A DNA stretch of 64,000 nucleotides from Litoditis marina (taxonomy: Eukaryota > Nematoda > Chromadorea > Rhabditida > Rhabditidae). The translations under genes were made by a program, and so were the position numbers. This document shows positions 1 to 11,066 of this stretch, piece by piece (the first letter of the stretch is position 1; each line of letters opens with the position of its first letter). Location: assembly GCA_964036275.1 (NCBI GenBank), contig OZ038433.1:38535336-38599335 (forward strand), in the 5' to 3' direction. The notes beneath the pieces are model-generated. The model had not been told where the DNA came from and made no database searches. It saw only the letters and a program-made list of their open reading frames with translations.

Positions 1-490
1 ACAGTCACGTAAAACATGTTAAACACATCAGAATTTAGAAACGTGCAATTACAATTTGCACGACTTCTCATTAAAATGCTAACTTTACGTGACTATTGAA
101 TTTACTTCTGGTATAGCACAAGCTATGACACCTTTATGCAGTACCTTAAATAGGTGAAATCTCGGCGATCAGGTTTTTTCTCATATTTTCTAGCACAAAA
201 CTTTGTTTAGATCGGCTGACCTACCAACTTTACAATTTGTGACCAAAGTTCTCTTACTTTCAATAATTATAGCAAGGGCTTTTTTATTACCCATCACCCC
301 ATTACAAAGTAACTACGGTAATTCAACTCGGTCGAACTCCCAACACATTAGCCATACCATCAACACGCGTGGTAATGGATAAATAAGGAAATTAACGCAT
401 TTGTATGTACCATGGACCCGCATTTTGTTATACTTGAGAAATGATAGATTGGAACCTGCAAACTGAAAAAATTGTTCACTAAGGGCGCTG
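1..490. other. intergenic, no gene seen
   Basis: AT-rich sequence with no coding exon, RNA gene or strong repeat that I can support. Confidence 0.5.
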
Positions 491-495
491 TATAG

Positions 496-685
496 TGAGT
501 GCGTAATTCATAGTTTTTTGCCCCTCGTGGGGATCGAACCTGCGAGCAAATGATTCGTAGCAGAGCGCTATCACCACTGCGCTATTGGAGCACATAACGG
601 GCAATCTTTGGAACCAAAGACATGTGTGCGTACACAGCGAAAAGTGAGATATACCGTACACTCGCGCCTTTCTATTGGCGACAAC
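496..685 (-). mobile_element. tRNA-derived SINE, about 190 bp
   Basis: On the minus strand the 3' part reads like a degenerate tRNA gene, with a pol III A box resembling TAGCGCAGTGG and a B box GGTTCGATCCC. The acceptor and T stems do not pair, so it is not a functional tRNA gene. The element is flanked by TATAG at 491-495 and 686-690. A second copy of the same family lies at 49677-49864, also between TATAG repeats and with the same GGCGAC-A/G-AC end. The family assignment is inferred from the boxes; the ends come from comparison of the two copies. Confidence 0.75.
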
Positions 686-699
686 TATAGTCATGGTCT

Positions 700-1930
700 G
701 GCAAGAGGTCGATTACGCGTCTTGCGCTCAACGGTCGAATCGCCCTGATATGAAAAACGAAAATTTCAGTGGATGGGTTTTTACGGCTTGTTGCCGGCGA
801 TTATATAAAATGTCACTTGGCGACGCGTAGGCGGACTCGGCTATTACTGCTTAAAGGTGGTCTGACAGTAACCGAATCTCGTGCCTTGCGCTCCACGGTT
901 AATTCCGTCGATCCGATGCAAATTCACTACAATGCAAATGCCCTAATTTTTTTGTTATTCTGTGGATCATTCAATCACAATTCATTAGTGGGGATTCGAA
1001 CTTCGTTTTTGGGGCGCATTTGCGTTGGAGCGAATGAATTAACCGTGAGGCGCAAGGCTGGAGATTTGGTTCTTGTCAAGGCCATCTTCAAACCACGTGC
1101 ATGAAATTACGTTATCTAGGTGCATGTGAAGAGAGGACATATGCGAGTAGAAGAACGTAGATTAGAAAGTGCCGGTTAGGATATTCATACACACGGTCTC
1201 TGAAGGAAATTATTAGAACACAATGATTGGACACTGAATACATCACACAATTGGAACTGTACCACATAACCTCTCGTTTTATAATCTTTATGTCGGTCTG
1301 CTTGCCGATTACTTCACAATGACACTACAACTATTCAAATCTAAACGTGTTGTGAGCGTGTCTATTTATATAAGTTACCTAGCTGATTAAGTTATTTCGC
1401 CTGCGGGTACCTGAACATATCGAAGTGGAACATGTGCACCGTATGTAAATTTGGCGCACTAGTTCGAACTAATAAGATATGTAACAGTTTCTCGTTTGCA
1501 GCTTGTTCATTTTATACATTTAATGATAATAATCTTTATTGTGAGAAATGTGCAACGGTAGAGAAAGATTTGACGATAAATATAGTGCAGGACCAAATTA
1601 CAGAATGAGTTCCAGATACGTTACTCACAGAGTAAAGGAGAACAAGATGAAATCACATCCAAACATGGAATATGCCTGCAAACCACATGATATTATTGTA
1701 AAAATTCATATATTAGAAATGAGAATTCGCATGGAACGTAAATAAAAAATAAATCGGTAGCTAAAGTGTTTACGGAGTCTATCTGAGAGGGTTATTCACA
1801 GAGTTATGTGACGTCATTCAGTAAATAGATTATGGTGACATAATAATTATGTATTAGACAATAAGATTAAAGACTCAACGTGAAAATATGATCATGGTCG
1901 TGAGATGTGAATAAGGTACGCTCGCACTAT
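700..1930. other. intergenic, no supported gene
   Basis: Short open frames occur at 769-1104 and 1548-1745. They have no recognisable domain, no paralogue in the window and no plausible splice context, so I do not call them genes. Confidence 0.5.
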
Positions 1931-3912
1931 TCAGTGATTCGTGAGTGAGAACATTCTGGTGTTTGAACCATTTTCGGTCTTGAACACTTTTTGCCGGATC
2001 GTTCGATTAACTGCAATTAATATCCACGGAGGGCTAAGACAGATTAGGTCGTACGCGACCCAGTTGTAACGATGGAGAAGTTCCAGGTAGATATACCCCG
2101 AACTCGAGATCAAACTGTTCGAGAACACATAGTACAGAACCTGAAACATTTTGTATTTTCTTGTATTTTCTCGAGTCAGTCTCAAAAAAGTCGGATATGT
2201 GGTAAAAGTGACCTGTTCTTACCATTTGACCTCGTTTCATCTTGTGAAAAAAAAATTTCCACTTCCCTTTTAGAATAGTAGACAGTCCACTGTTCTAACA
2301 AAATGTCATTTTTGTCATTTTTGAGCAGATTTGGAACACGAGATTGGTTGTAAGTACCTGAACAACGGTCTGCAGGGAGTGAAAAACGAAGTTGAGTGCC
2401 CCAATAATCCACAATGATCGTTCCATTCTGTTCTGATCATCCGATATGTTTGAAGAATGTACTTTATATAGAGAGGTTAATACAAAGAACAGATTGACTA
2501 TAGTGGCAACTACAGATGTGTTGAAAGTGTACGTACTCAATCGAAACTGGAACATCTCAATGATTAGATTCATCCAGGCGCGAGCCATACTCGAAAGATG
2601 GTTCAATTTCTCACAAACATAATGGGACACATCTGATCAACTGCAGATTATATTTTTCTGGTTTCTATGTAACAGCATTGGAAGTTCACAAGTGAGATTC
2701 TTATGAGAAACTCAAGAGGTTGAACTGTTTGCTTACGGGAGCAACGGCGGAACCGCATATGGACACATTTTATTGAAGTTCTACACAGTAGTAGAAAATC
2801 TACAATAATTACAATTCCCAACGGACTGTACCCCTTCTTTCGCGAAATACTTCGTGTAATCCATAGCGCAACCTTCACCCACGCCAAAAGAACGATAATA
2901 TGCCTGAGATGGCAAAATGAACCAAGTTCCGCCAATGGGCAGCACAAATATAATACACCACAGCAACCACAAATACTTATACCAAAGCTGGAAATATTTT
3001 TTTCCTGAAGGACCTTGAGTTAATATTTTCGGGATAGACAACTTTCTGAACCTATCCGATCGCACTCAGTTTGCCGATTCGAATCTCGAATGTGAGAAAA
3101 TCAAATTGTTCCAGAACTATTTGTGTTCTGGCCAAAGTCAAGGATAAAAAGTTTGTATTTTTAGTTATTTTTCAAAAGTGTTCTGATCTTCTTGTCGACT
3201 ACATGTCGACTCATATTTGTTTAGTAGTGGTTAGTTCTGTATTCTGCTGTCAATACGACACATCGTTTCGTCTCAATGCAAGTTTGCCAGATCAGAAACT
3301 TGAACTGTGAGAATATTATTTTCTACATGGTTGTTTTTCCCAGTAGTGCGCGTCTTGCGTATTGAATACCGAATTACGTTATTTAATCATTTTTATAAGA
3401 AGGATTGTAGTTATTTTCAGGTTTGTAGATATTTTTCACACAAGTTTTATCAACTTTACGTTTATTATCTTTTGATGATGAGAGCATGGAACACTACCCA
3501 TCAGCGATAAAACGAACCTTATCGTAATAGAAGGGGAAATACACTGCGGTCCATCTATTGAAACCTACTAAAAGGGCTGAAAGTAGCTGCCAAAGAATCA
3601 AATAGGACCAAACGAAATAGAGAAAAGTGAGATGAAAACCGATTGGTTGGTATACCACACACCACGTACATATTGTCAACATTGGAAGACGGAGAAGTAG
3701 CCAGTCCAGAAAAATGTAGAGCAAGTTCTGGAAACAATAATTGTTGAAGTTACCTATTGCCAGATTTCGAGCGCACTCACAGAGAAAAAGTGAGTATAAG
3801 TAATTCACCATGTATGCATCTAAAACGAAGTGTTTGTAGAACGGCTGTTTGTATAACTCTGAAGATTTGACGACATAGATTATTCTGATATAAAGAACGA
3901 GTGATATGACAT
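1931..3912 (-). CDS. Srg-type serpentine chemoreceptor (5' exon unresolved)
   Basis: Five minus-strand exons join in phase: 3912-3809, 3727-3518, 2987-2832, 2546-2358 and 2140-1931 (stop at 1931). The product is a multi-pass membrane protein with long hydrophobic stretches. Nematode Srg landmarks are visible: FYKHFVLDAY before the second membrane segment, LLLRLP within it, VGFNRWTAVYFP at the end of the third, ERSLWIIGALNF near the sixth, and ASD-like YDLICLSPPWILI with a following VNRTIRQK at the seventh. All five internal acceptors end in CAG. Srg proteins are G-protein-coupled receptors, usually acting in chemosensory cilia. The first exon needs a phase-1 donor and was not identified. A conserved block at 4200-4289 (MFDWVWI) may belong to the 5' region. 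The gene could be intact or recently inactivated. Confidence 0.72.
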
Positions 3913-4199
3913 CTGGAACATCAACATTGAACATTGGGTTTTTGGAAGGTAAGAAATAAACGCATAGATTAGGCAATAGGGGCAAAAACCAAGCCCAATT
4001 TAGATAGATATAAACTTTTTGGCTGATGGTCTTTACCAAATTGTACGAGAGCGTAGCTGTTAGCCGTTTAATAGGGCCAAATTGATATGAAAATTTCAAA
4101 CTCTTACTCTCTGTAAATGATATGCAACAGTTGGGAAAGTTGGAATTTTGCAGAAAACTTGGTTGATCGAGCAGCTGCGTATCAAAGTGTGCTGTGTTA

Positions 4200-4289
4200 G
4201 AAGCGAAACTTCTGTTGTTAGGTAACATTGGCAGAATCCTTCCACGACTCTCGAAATCGTCGAACGTTATCCATACCCAATCGAACATA
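4200..4289 (-). other. candidate 5' exon upstream of the chemoreceptor
   Basis: After a TTTTCAG acceptor the minus strand encodes MFDWVWITFDDF followed by an S-R-G-R-LPML block. The same block, with several synonymous changes, recurs upstream of the decayed receptor copy at about 5935-6023. Conservation in two copies at the same relative place suggests it was coding. I do not recognise the domain, and no phase-compatible link to the receptor exon at 3912 was found. Confidence 0.4.
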
Positions 4290-4619
4290 CTGAAAACTGG
4301 AAATACTTTGTTTTTAGATTTTGTTAAAACGAACGTAGAGGCCAAATGGTGAGACAGTTGCTAGAAAGCAGTCTAGCCCAACTTTTAGATCATGTAAACA
4401 CGTTACAACAGGTGACGTCATGGAGAACATGAACATTTGTGGTCGGGACGATGGAAAAAATTTCGAGTGGAGAAACGAACACAGAGTCTGAATCACCAGA
4501 CAGTGTGAGAATAAGATCGTGTTTTCGTTTCGATATCGTTTGAATATCATTTCCATACCGTTTCAGATTTGATAGTCCGTTTGTCAGAAGCAGAATAGCT
4601 GTGAGAGCACACAACCAAA

Positions 4620-5640
4620 AATTTATGTTGACTCGGTTAACGCCCGTTTTTCATGTGTTTGGTGATGAAGAATATGTGCATGTGGTCGACGCAAGATGGC
4701 AATTAGAGAAACTAAAGGTTGTTCCTGCTCACGAGTGTCACAGTTCTGCAACAGTGTTCTATGCATGCTTTTTATTCAAACGCAACAGGTGTTTTCTGAT
4801 TGCGTGCGTGTTAATTGCACTATGCGTAACTCAAATGCAAGTGGTTTAGAAAGTGAGAATATAGTTCACCAGATGAATATAGAACTCAAAACCGAAACTA
4901 TGGATAGTTGCTAACTTTGTCAATCATCTAGTCAAATGAATGGAACACGAGGTATTCTGCACAATGTGTATGCTAGTGTATAGAGAGAAGAATGGTAATG
5001 AAAAGTACCACTGTGAATCTTTTTTCAAGTGATCAACTTAGAAAAGGACGTTTCCCCGCATATGGCGACGAGAAAATTGCGTTGAACAGACCATAAAATC
5101 GTTAAGCAACATTTTCCAAAGGCTAAATCTGTGTGTAGAACGGTTCAACGGTTCATGACAGAAGGCGCACTCACTACTTGTAATCATGACAATGACTAAT
5201 TACCCATCACGAAATTTCCTGCGGTAACTGAAAATGTATGGAAAATGTTACGTTCGCCTCGTCTGGGGTAGAGGCAAAACGTACCACTTTCTATACTCTT
5301 TCTCTCTTCGTTTTTCTAGTTTGTATTACTTCTCTGAGCTTCACCTTTAATTACAATCTACACATGGCCCATTAACATTTGTGGTTATGGATGGACTTGG
5401 AAATCAACGCTTTCTTATGTATCGTGGAACCGCGTTATCGTTATTGAGAAACAAGTCCCACACATTTTTCTCGTTACATCCGTTCTATGAGGTTCGCTCA
5501 AGGAGAATCGCTGTGTTTGTAGTCTGACTGTACTCTTAGTCATTGGTTCAATCGAAATTAGAAACAGTAACATGTCTGATGTTCAAACCACAACTGACTA
5601 TTTCATTCTGACTTTAGTGTATTTGTATTTTGTAGGGGAA
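4620..5640. other. intergenic, nothing recognised
   Basis: No exon, repeat or RNA gene that I can support between the chemoreceptor block and its decayed copy. Confidence 0.45.
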
Positions 5641-5664
5641 AGAACGACAAAAACCGACCAAATA

Positions 5665-6023
5665 TGCATCTAGAACGAAATGTTTGTAGAACGGCTGTTC
5701 GTATAACTCCGAACATTTGACGACATATATTATTCTAATATTAATAGAAATTGAGATAGTATATGAAATAGAAATTATGGTCCGTTTTCTAAAATATGTC
5801 ATTCAGGGAATTTATTGATGGATGACTGAACTAAAAGTTGTATTTGGCTATAACATACTACATGAGAGTCGGACTCAGCCAATTTTGAATGATGAGGGAA
5901 ATTATTCTCCAAATGATGCGAATAAACGCTCAACTCAGGCGCGAAACTTCTGTTATTAACATAGGCAGAGTTCTGCCCCAACTATCAAAGTCATCGAAAT
6001 AAATCCACACCCAATCGAACATA
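5665..6023 (-). pseudogene. decayed paralogue of the Srg-type receptor 5' region
   Basis: The minus strand encodes RIIYVVKCSELYEQPFYKHF and VLDAY, nearly identical to the exon at 3912-3809, and an upstream MFDWVWIYFDDF block after a TTCCAG acceptor, matching 4289-4200. The remaining transmembrane exons are absent: sequence downstream on the minus strand (below 5665) does not resemble the other receptor exons. The upstream block runs into a stop soon after its LPML motif. This is best read as a partial tandem duplication of the receptor gene. Confidence 0.65.
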
Positions 6024-6059
6024 CTGGAACTGAGAAGTTTCACTTGTGAAAAATGATGT

Positions 6060-7070
6060 TTCAAGGTCGGTGTAAATTGTAACTAGAAAATAATTAATGT
6101 TATTTCACATTTTCCTCTTCATAATTCATAAAAATTAAATTTTTATTATATAGAAAAATTGCTTTGAAAAGTGGAAGTCATATGGAAGTCATACAAAGGA
6201 TATGTGTTTTTAAACTTGTTTCGAAACGAAGCCATTTAACAAATGAAAATAGCTAGGGCATGTGAGATGTTGCAAAAATGAATACGTTTGTTTATCACAA
6301 ATGTAGAAGTGAAACACCAATACTCTAGGTATGACATTGGTTGTACTATAACAGGTGCTTTCTGATTGATGAAACTTCCTGCGTATTTTCAAAAAAACCT
6401 CGAAAAATTATGAGCCATAGTGGAGTCTAATACCAACAAGGTATCTGCAACATCAGTCTCGCACTCTTGCAAGAAAATAATGCTCTAATTCCAACGTAAA
6501 CATACACTCGAGTACAGCTTGCTCATTACATTTGCACGTGTGCCCTTATTATCAATGGCGACCTTAGTACTTATTAGTACCCCTTACCATTAAAACTCCC
6601 GTTGTTTAGTACAGTAATGTGGTTCAAAAGAACTTCCGCTGAACATATAAAACATACAATTAATATTAATTGATAGTTTCAGGAATCTATGACTCTGCAA
6701 AACTATCGTATAAGCATAGATGATCGTTCAAACTATAAATGCGTACATTGTAAGGATCGATTCTGCAGCAATGAATGGTGTATCCCACCAGATCTGAGCA
6801 GTGTTATAGACAAAAATGAGAATCCCGGCCAACACTTATGAGGATCGAACTACAAACTTCACAGATCATACCAACATACACCGTATTAATCTGTTCTTCT
6901 CGGTGCGATTCTTGACAATATCTCTTATACATTTGAATATTTCTATTTTCACATTGTGTCAGCGACCGAGGTGTGATGGAAAATGAGTTGACGAAAGTGC
7001 GGCACGCCCACTACCCTAAATAGTATTCTGCAGTTATTAGAAGTTACTAAGTAGTCTCAAATACTGCAAG
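6060..7070. other. intergenic, nothing recognised
   Basis: AT-rich, with no supported coding exon or structured repeat. Confidence 0.45.
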
Positions 7071-7075
7071 CTCAC

Positions 7076-7150
7076 AGAAGGACGATTATGTGAACCAATC
7101 CCGTGTTAACTGCAATTGAAAATTGTATTGCAGTTTAAAGGACTGAAACG
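7076..7150. mobile_element. half copy of the AGAAGGACGAT MITE
   Basis: The 5' half of a short inverted-repeat element: an AGAAGGACGATTATGTG end followed by the internal palindrome around TGCAATTGAAAATTGTATTGCA. The far terminal repeat is missing. Full copies lie at 30067-30184, 31252-31367 and about 49136-49252. Confidence 0.6.
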
Positions 7151-7319
7151 TTGCTATGCAGCTTCATCTCAAAAGCTAATCTACTCTCTCTTTACATTCG
7201 TTTTTTTACTAGATTTTAAAGCTTTGGAAGCTATTAAAACTTCGTGCAGCTGTTTCGAGCCGTTTGTGCAATTCAGTCAGTTGTGTAGTTTGCTTTCAAT
7301 GCCGTTTCAAAAACCGGGT

Positions 7320-8505
7320 AAATAATATGGGGTAATCATTCCACCCCTTGTCTCGGTCGTGTGAGGTGACCCCTCTCGATTGATTATTATGCCATCGCCT
7401 CGTCCAAAAATGGTACCATCTCGAACCCATTTTTCTACCATTTTGAGTGAAATAAAATCACTCAACTCCAAACTCGACAGTCTGACCAAATCCCTGCCCA
7501 CCATTATTCAAGCTGAACTTCACCGTTTCAATGATCGTCGATGTCTCACTATTTATGGCCTACCAGAGGATTCTTCAACAAAGAGAAAGGTGAATGCAAT
7601 TTTCAATTTGGTGTCCGTTTCTCCATCTAATATCTCTATTCTACACCGTTTGGGTAAACCTCGTCAAGATGGTTTACCTCGCCCACTCAAAGTTTCTGTC
7701 AAAGATGGTATTCCGTTTCCTCGTCTGATTGATCTTTCTACTGCTATGAAATCCGAAGATTCTATGTCAACTTTTCATGTGCGGAAGTTCGAGACCCCGG
7801 AACAGCGAAAGGCCGGATTCCTCGCCAGACAATCGAAACGAGACGCCGCCCGAGCTGAGGTCACCGACCAAACTACAATCCTGCCAAGTCCAGCCGACAC
7901 CAATTTTCAGACAGAAATGGAGGTAGTTGAAGAAAGTAGAAGTTCTGTCATTATTACTTCTCCCTCAGCTACATGTGATTCTCCTCAAGTCATTTCATCT
8001 GAACATAATACTTGTCCAACTCCTTCTGAATCCCCTCCAACTGATGATCCAATCTCTATTCCTGCTCCCGGTTCATTCGATAATTTCTACAAACACCATG
8101 TTCCACCAACATTGTATCCCAGTCAGCTTGAGAGAATTGCTCGCTATTGTAAAGAAGTACACTCTCATTGTGAACAGTTTCCTAACGCATCTGTTGAGGA
8201 TTATTATGTTTTCGTTGTTCCGCCTTACTTCAGAACTACCTTCATTATCAAGTACTATGAGTTGTACGACTACAAGATCATTCCTGCTTCTCGTATGAAA
8301 AACCTTTATATGTGATATTTCTCTTTCTTCTCTCCTTTTCCATCAGCTGCATCGATATTTCTGAATCTCCCCAGATTTAATATCTCTCCATCCTCGGTAT
8401 TTTAATTTTCTCTTTTACATAAGTTCATGTATAATCGTCATCATAACACGTTACAATTTGTTCTGCCATTTATATATGAGCAATAAATTATTATTATTAT
8501 TATTA
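7320..8505 (+). mobile_element. non-LTR retrotransposon fragment, ORF1 plus 3' tail
   Basis: An ORF1 is followed almost directly by a pyrimidine-rich 3' untranslated stretch and a terminal run of TTA triplets at about 8483-8505, the kind of simple-repeat tail left by some LINE clades. No reverse-transcriptase frame lies between ORF1 and the tail, so this is either an internal deletion or a derivative keeping only ORF1. The 5' limit is uncertain. Confidence 0.65.
7380..8315 (+). CDS. LINE ORF1-like protein, 311 aa
   Basis: An uninterrupted frame from ATG at 7380 to the stop at 8315. Residues 15-45 form a likely amphipathic or coiled segment (ILSEIKSLNSKLDSLTKSL). It is followed by an RRM-like fold typical of LINE ORF1 proteins: RCLTIYGLPED (about residues 53-63), then ILHRLGK and RPLKVSVKD. 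A Ser/Pro/Thr-rich middle and a basic, aromatic C-terminus follow. ORF1 proteins of LINEs are nucleic-acid-binding chaperones of the retrotransposition RNP. No gag zinc knuckles are seen. The alternative, a host RRM-type protein, is less likely given the repeat tail at 8483-8505. Confidence 0.6.
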   Translation: MIIMPSPRPKMVPSRTHFSTILSEIKSLNSKLDSLTKSLPTIIQAELHRFNDRRCLTIYGLPEDSSTKRKVNAIFNLVSVSPSNISILHRLGKPRQDGLPRPLKVSVKDGIPFPRLIDLSTAMKSEDSMSTFHVRKFETPEQRKAGFLARQSKRDAARAEVTDQTTILPSPADTNFQTEMEVVEESRSSVIITSPSATCDSPQVISSEHNTCPTPSESPPTDDPISIPAPGSFDNFYKHHVPPTLYPSQLERIARYCKEVHSHCEQFPNASVEDYYVFVVPPYFRTTFIIKYYELYDYKIIPASRMKNLYM

Positions 8506-8514
8506 TGAATGGCA

Positions 8515-9830
8515 GTGACACAGTTGTGATCATTGCGCGCAATGTTATCAACCAACCTGTCGGTGCAAAACTTTACCCGAAACCAACACACAATTGACGT
8601 ATACAGTGCAAGATAGTATTTCTTGTAGATTTGTCATTTTGTCGAGTCACGAGTCACGAGACAGTCACGCGTCAGCTTGACTTGTGTGATGTCAACATTC
8701 TTTGATACATTCTCTTTGTCAATCTACTAAACTGATAGGACACACTTAAAAACTGATCGGAAATTGTAAACATACGAGAATTGCTTGGAGGAGTACCCAA
8801 AAAATAGAAGCACAACAATTCGAGAAAGGAAGAGAAAGATTCGGGAGCAGACTACCACTTCCCCAACACTTCACTCCTAAGTATTTTAAAGACACAGGTT
8901 CCACCCAAGTTACAGTTTAAAAAAAATCATGGATAGAGTCCTATGGGGAAACAATTTAAAGAAAAACAAGTTTTAAAAATCAGGGCACGGCGAAAAAATC
9001 AGTCAATATCTTTTTTTTTTGTTTGGAAAGTAAGTATATGTGATTCAAATGCGCGCCATCGATCAAACTACAAGGATCAGATGATTGCTGAATTGTTGGT
9101 TCTCAAAGGCGTAAATTCGAAAACGCTTTAAATCGCTCTATTACCGAGTTTGGTCATTTATTGGAGTTTAACTTCATACACTATGCTTAAGTTGTGCGCC
9201 ATTTGTAAGAATTGTGGTTTTCAACCAGAGAGCCAAAGTAAAAATTCAATGGTAGGAACGTGCGTTGTGGCGTCTACACAAGATTCAACCTAATTGTTCT
9301 ATTACTTGATATTATCGAAATTGATGAATCATTCTTTAAATATTTTGAGGTGGTGGATATGTTTTCCTTTACTCTGGGATGAGTTCTCATTTCTCAGTTG
9401 TGAGAATGATTAGGCATACGTTTTCGACGTGAGCTTTGTATTATGGGCTTTCCATCATCTGTTACTAAGAAAACAAAGTTCCTATTAACAACCAGCCGCC
9501 AGGATTGTGTCATATTTTCTAGAAGTTGTATTGAAGTTCCCTGAATCGCTCCACATTGAATTCATTATTTTCTCGTCTAGATAACTGTTTTCTTACCAGG
9601 ATAGAAGAGGTTTCTAAATTTTACCCGATCCGTTAACAAATATACACTACCCAACAGCCTTACTATACAATAGAAAAAACGAAATGTAAATGTTATTGTG
9701 TTAATAGAGAATAAGTTAATGGACTAGCATGTTTAAATACGTTATAATTAGGTTAACAGTAATCTAAGAAGAAAAGAAAATTTTTCTTATATTAATTAAA
9801 ATTTATTGGTTAAATTTTGTTTGCATCGTT
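8515..9830. other. intergenic, nothing recognised
   Basis: No supported gene. A short open frame at 8943-9131 lacks any recognisable domain. Confidence 0.45.
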
Positions 9831-10099
9831 TCGCCGTTAAATCTCGACGATGCTATTCTAGTTGCTGGTTACGGCATCTTCAGGAGATTCCACCAACTAG
9901 AATTTAATTGAATTCGAACGAGTTAATGTATATAAAAACACAAAACAAAATGTTATACCTGTATCCTATCGAGGGAGGGGGCAGGGTGGCTAGACTAGAG
10001 AATAATGTGTGTTTATGGGTTTGGCACCCTTTATATACCCTGTTTTTGATCTTGATCTGTAGTTTGCTCTATGATCACATGATAAGGGTTTGTTTGTGT

Positions 10100-10545
10100 C
10101 AACTAAAAACATTCAGATATGTCTATGTTTTAAGTTATGACAGTATTTCTTCATTTCAGCATTATTGTATTTGTACTTTATTAGTTCATTGCTTTTAATT
10201 ACTCTGAGTATTCTATTTATGATAACTATAGATGGAAATTCATTGTTTCTGTAGTCTTGAATTAAATGTTCAACTCTATCTAAAAAATCTTCTATTTGTG
10301 AACAACTTCTTGAAAATCTGATGAGTTCTCCAGTAATCGTATTAAGTCCAATTTGTAAAGGTATATTAGATTTGTAGTGTGGATACTTTTGAATTTTGAA
10401 CTGGTAATCATCAGTTTTATTATATAATTTTGTGGTACATACTTTCTCTAAATTATTCAGAGTGATGACATAAACTGCCAGAGTAATATCTGTATTATGG
10501 TTGAATTGCCTGGGTTCAGTTTTATGGTTGCTGAGTTCCCCAGTT
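10100..10545 (-). pseudogene. retroelement-like coding remnant
   Basis: On the minus strand one frame stays open for more than 120 codons without a start codon. It reads TDDYQFKIQKYPHYKSNIPL, then IGLNTITGELIRFSRSCSQI, then DFLDRVEHLI and an RRNNEFP-like stretch. A pattern of G-x-x-x-G-E-L-I-R-F/Y followed by CS and DF occurs in the region after the reverse-transcriptase core of Penelope-like and related elements, which is my tentative assignment. A GAAGATGCCG...GCGAAACG stretch lies at about 9845-9885 on the same strand. No catalytic RT motif or endonuclease is recognisable. Confidence 0.4.
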
Positions 10546-11066
10546 TAAACCAAAACCATATAACAGGATGGGGAGCCCGGTTAGTTTTACAACCTATTTT
10601 CAAACAAAACTTTTCAGGTGAATGTACCCTGCCGTTCTCTGAACTGCCTGTATAGTTTCTTCTGTCAGATCAGAAGTGACGTTGTAATGTTTACCGCGCG
10701 CTGTTTTCCAGATGTATTTGTTTGATGACTCTAATCTCACAGCATTTAACAGCTGTAACTAGACAGTTGCTGAACAAAATGGTCAAAACAAAAACAGCAC
10801 ATGCCAAAATGTTACGCCTCTTTGATCCATTGTCAGATCCAACCACAGAAATAACAGCAGTAACCGATCATCACCAGCTGAACTTTCTTGACCGCATTAT
10901 CTTGAATTGTGCGGTAATCTTTCACTCGAACCGCATCTGATATAGTTGACTCAATTCTGTCCTCAACAGAATACTTCTTCAATCATTGACAAGTTCAAAG
11001 TTGTGAATACAGTTCTTTTTGGTTATTTTCTCCGTGATTCATATATGTAGTTATCTTAAGAGAACT

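Noticed and set aside
529..600. A tRNA gene on the minus strand
   Set aside because: A and B boxes are present but acceptor, anticodon and T stems do not pair. The block is part of a repeated 190-bp element.
1548..1745. Short open frame MCNGRERFDDKYSAG
   Set aside because: No domain, no paralogue and no splice or codon signature; the length is within chance expectation.
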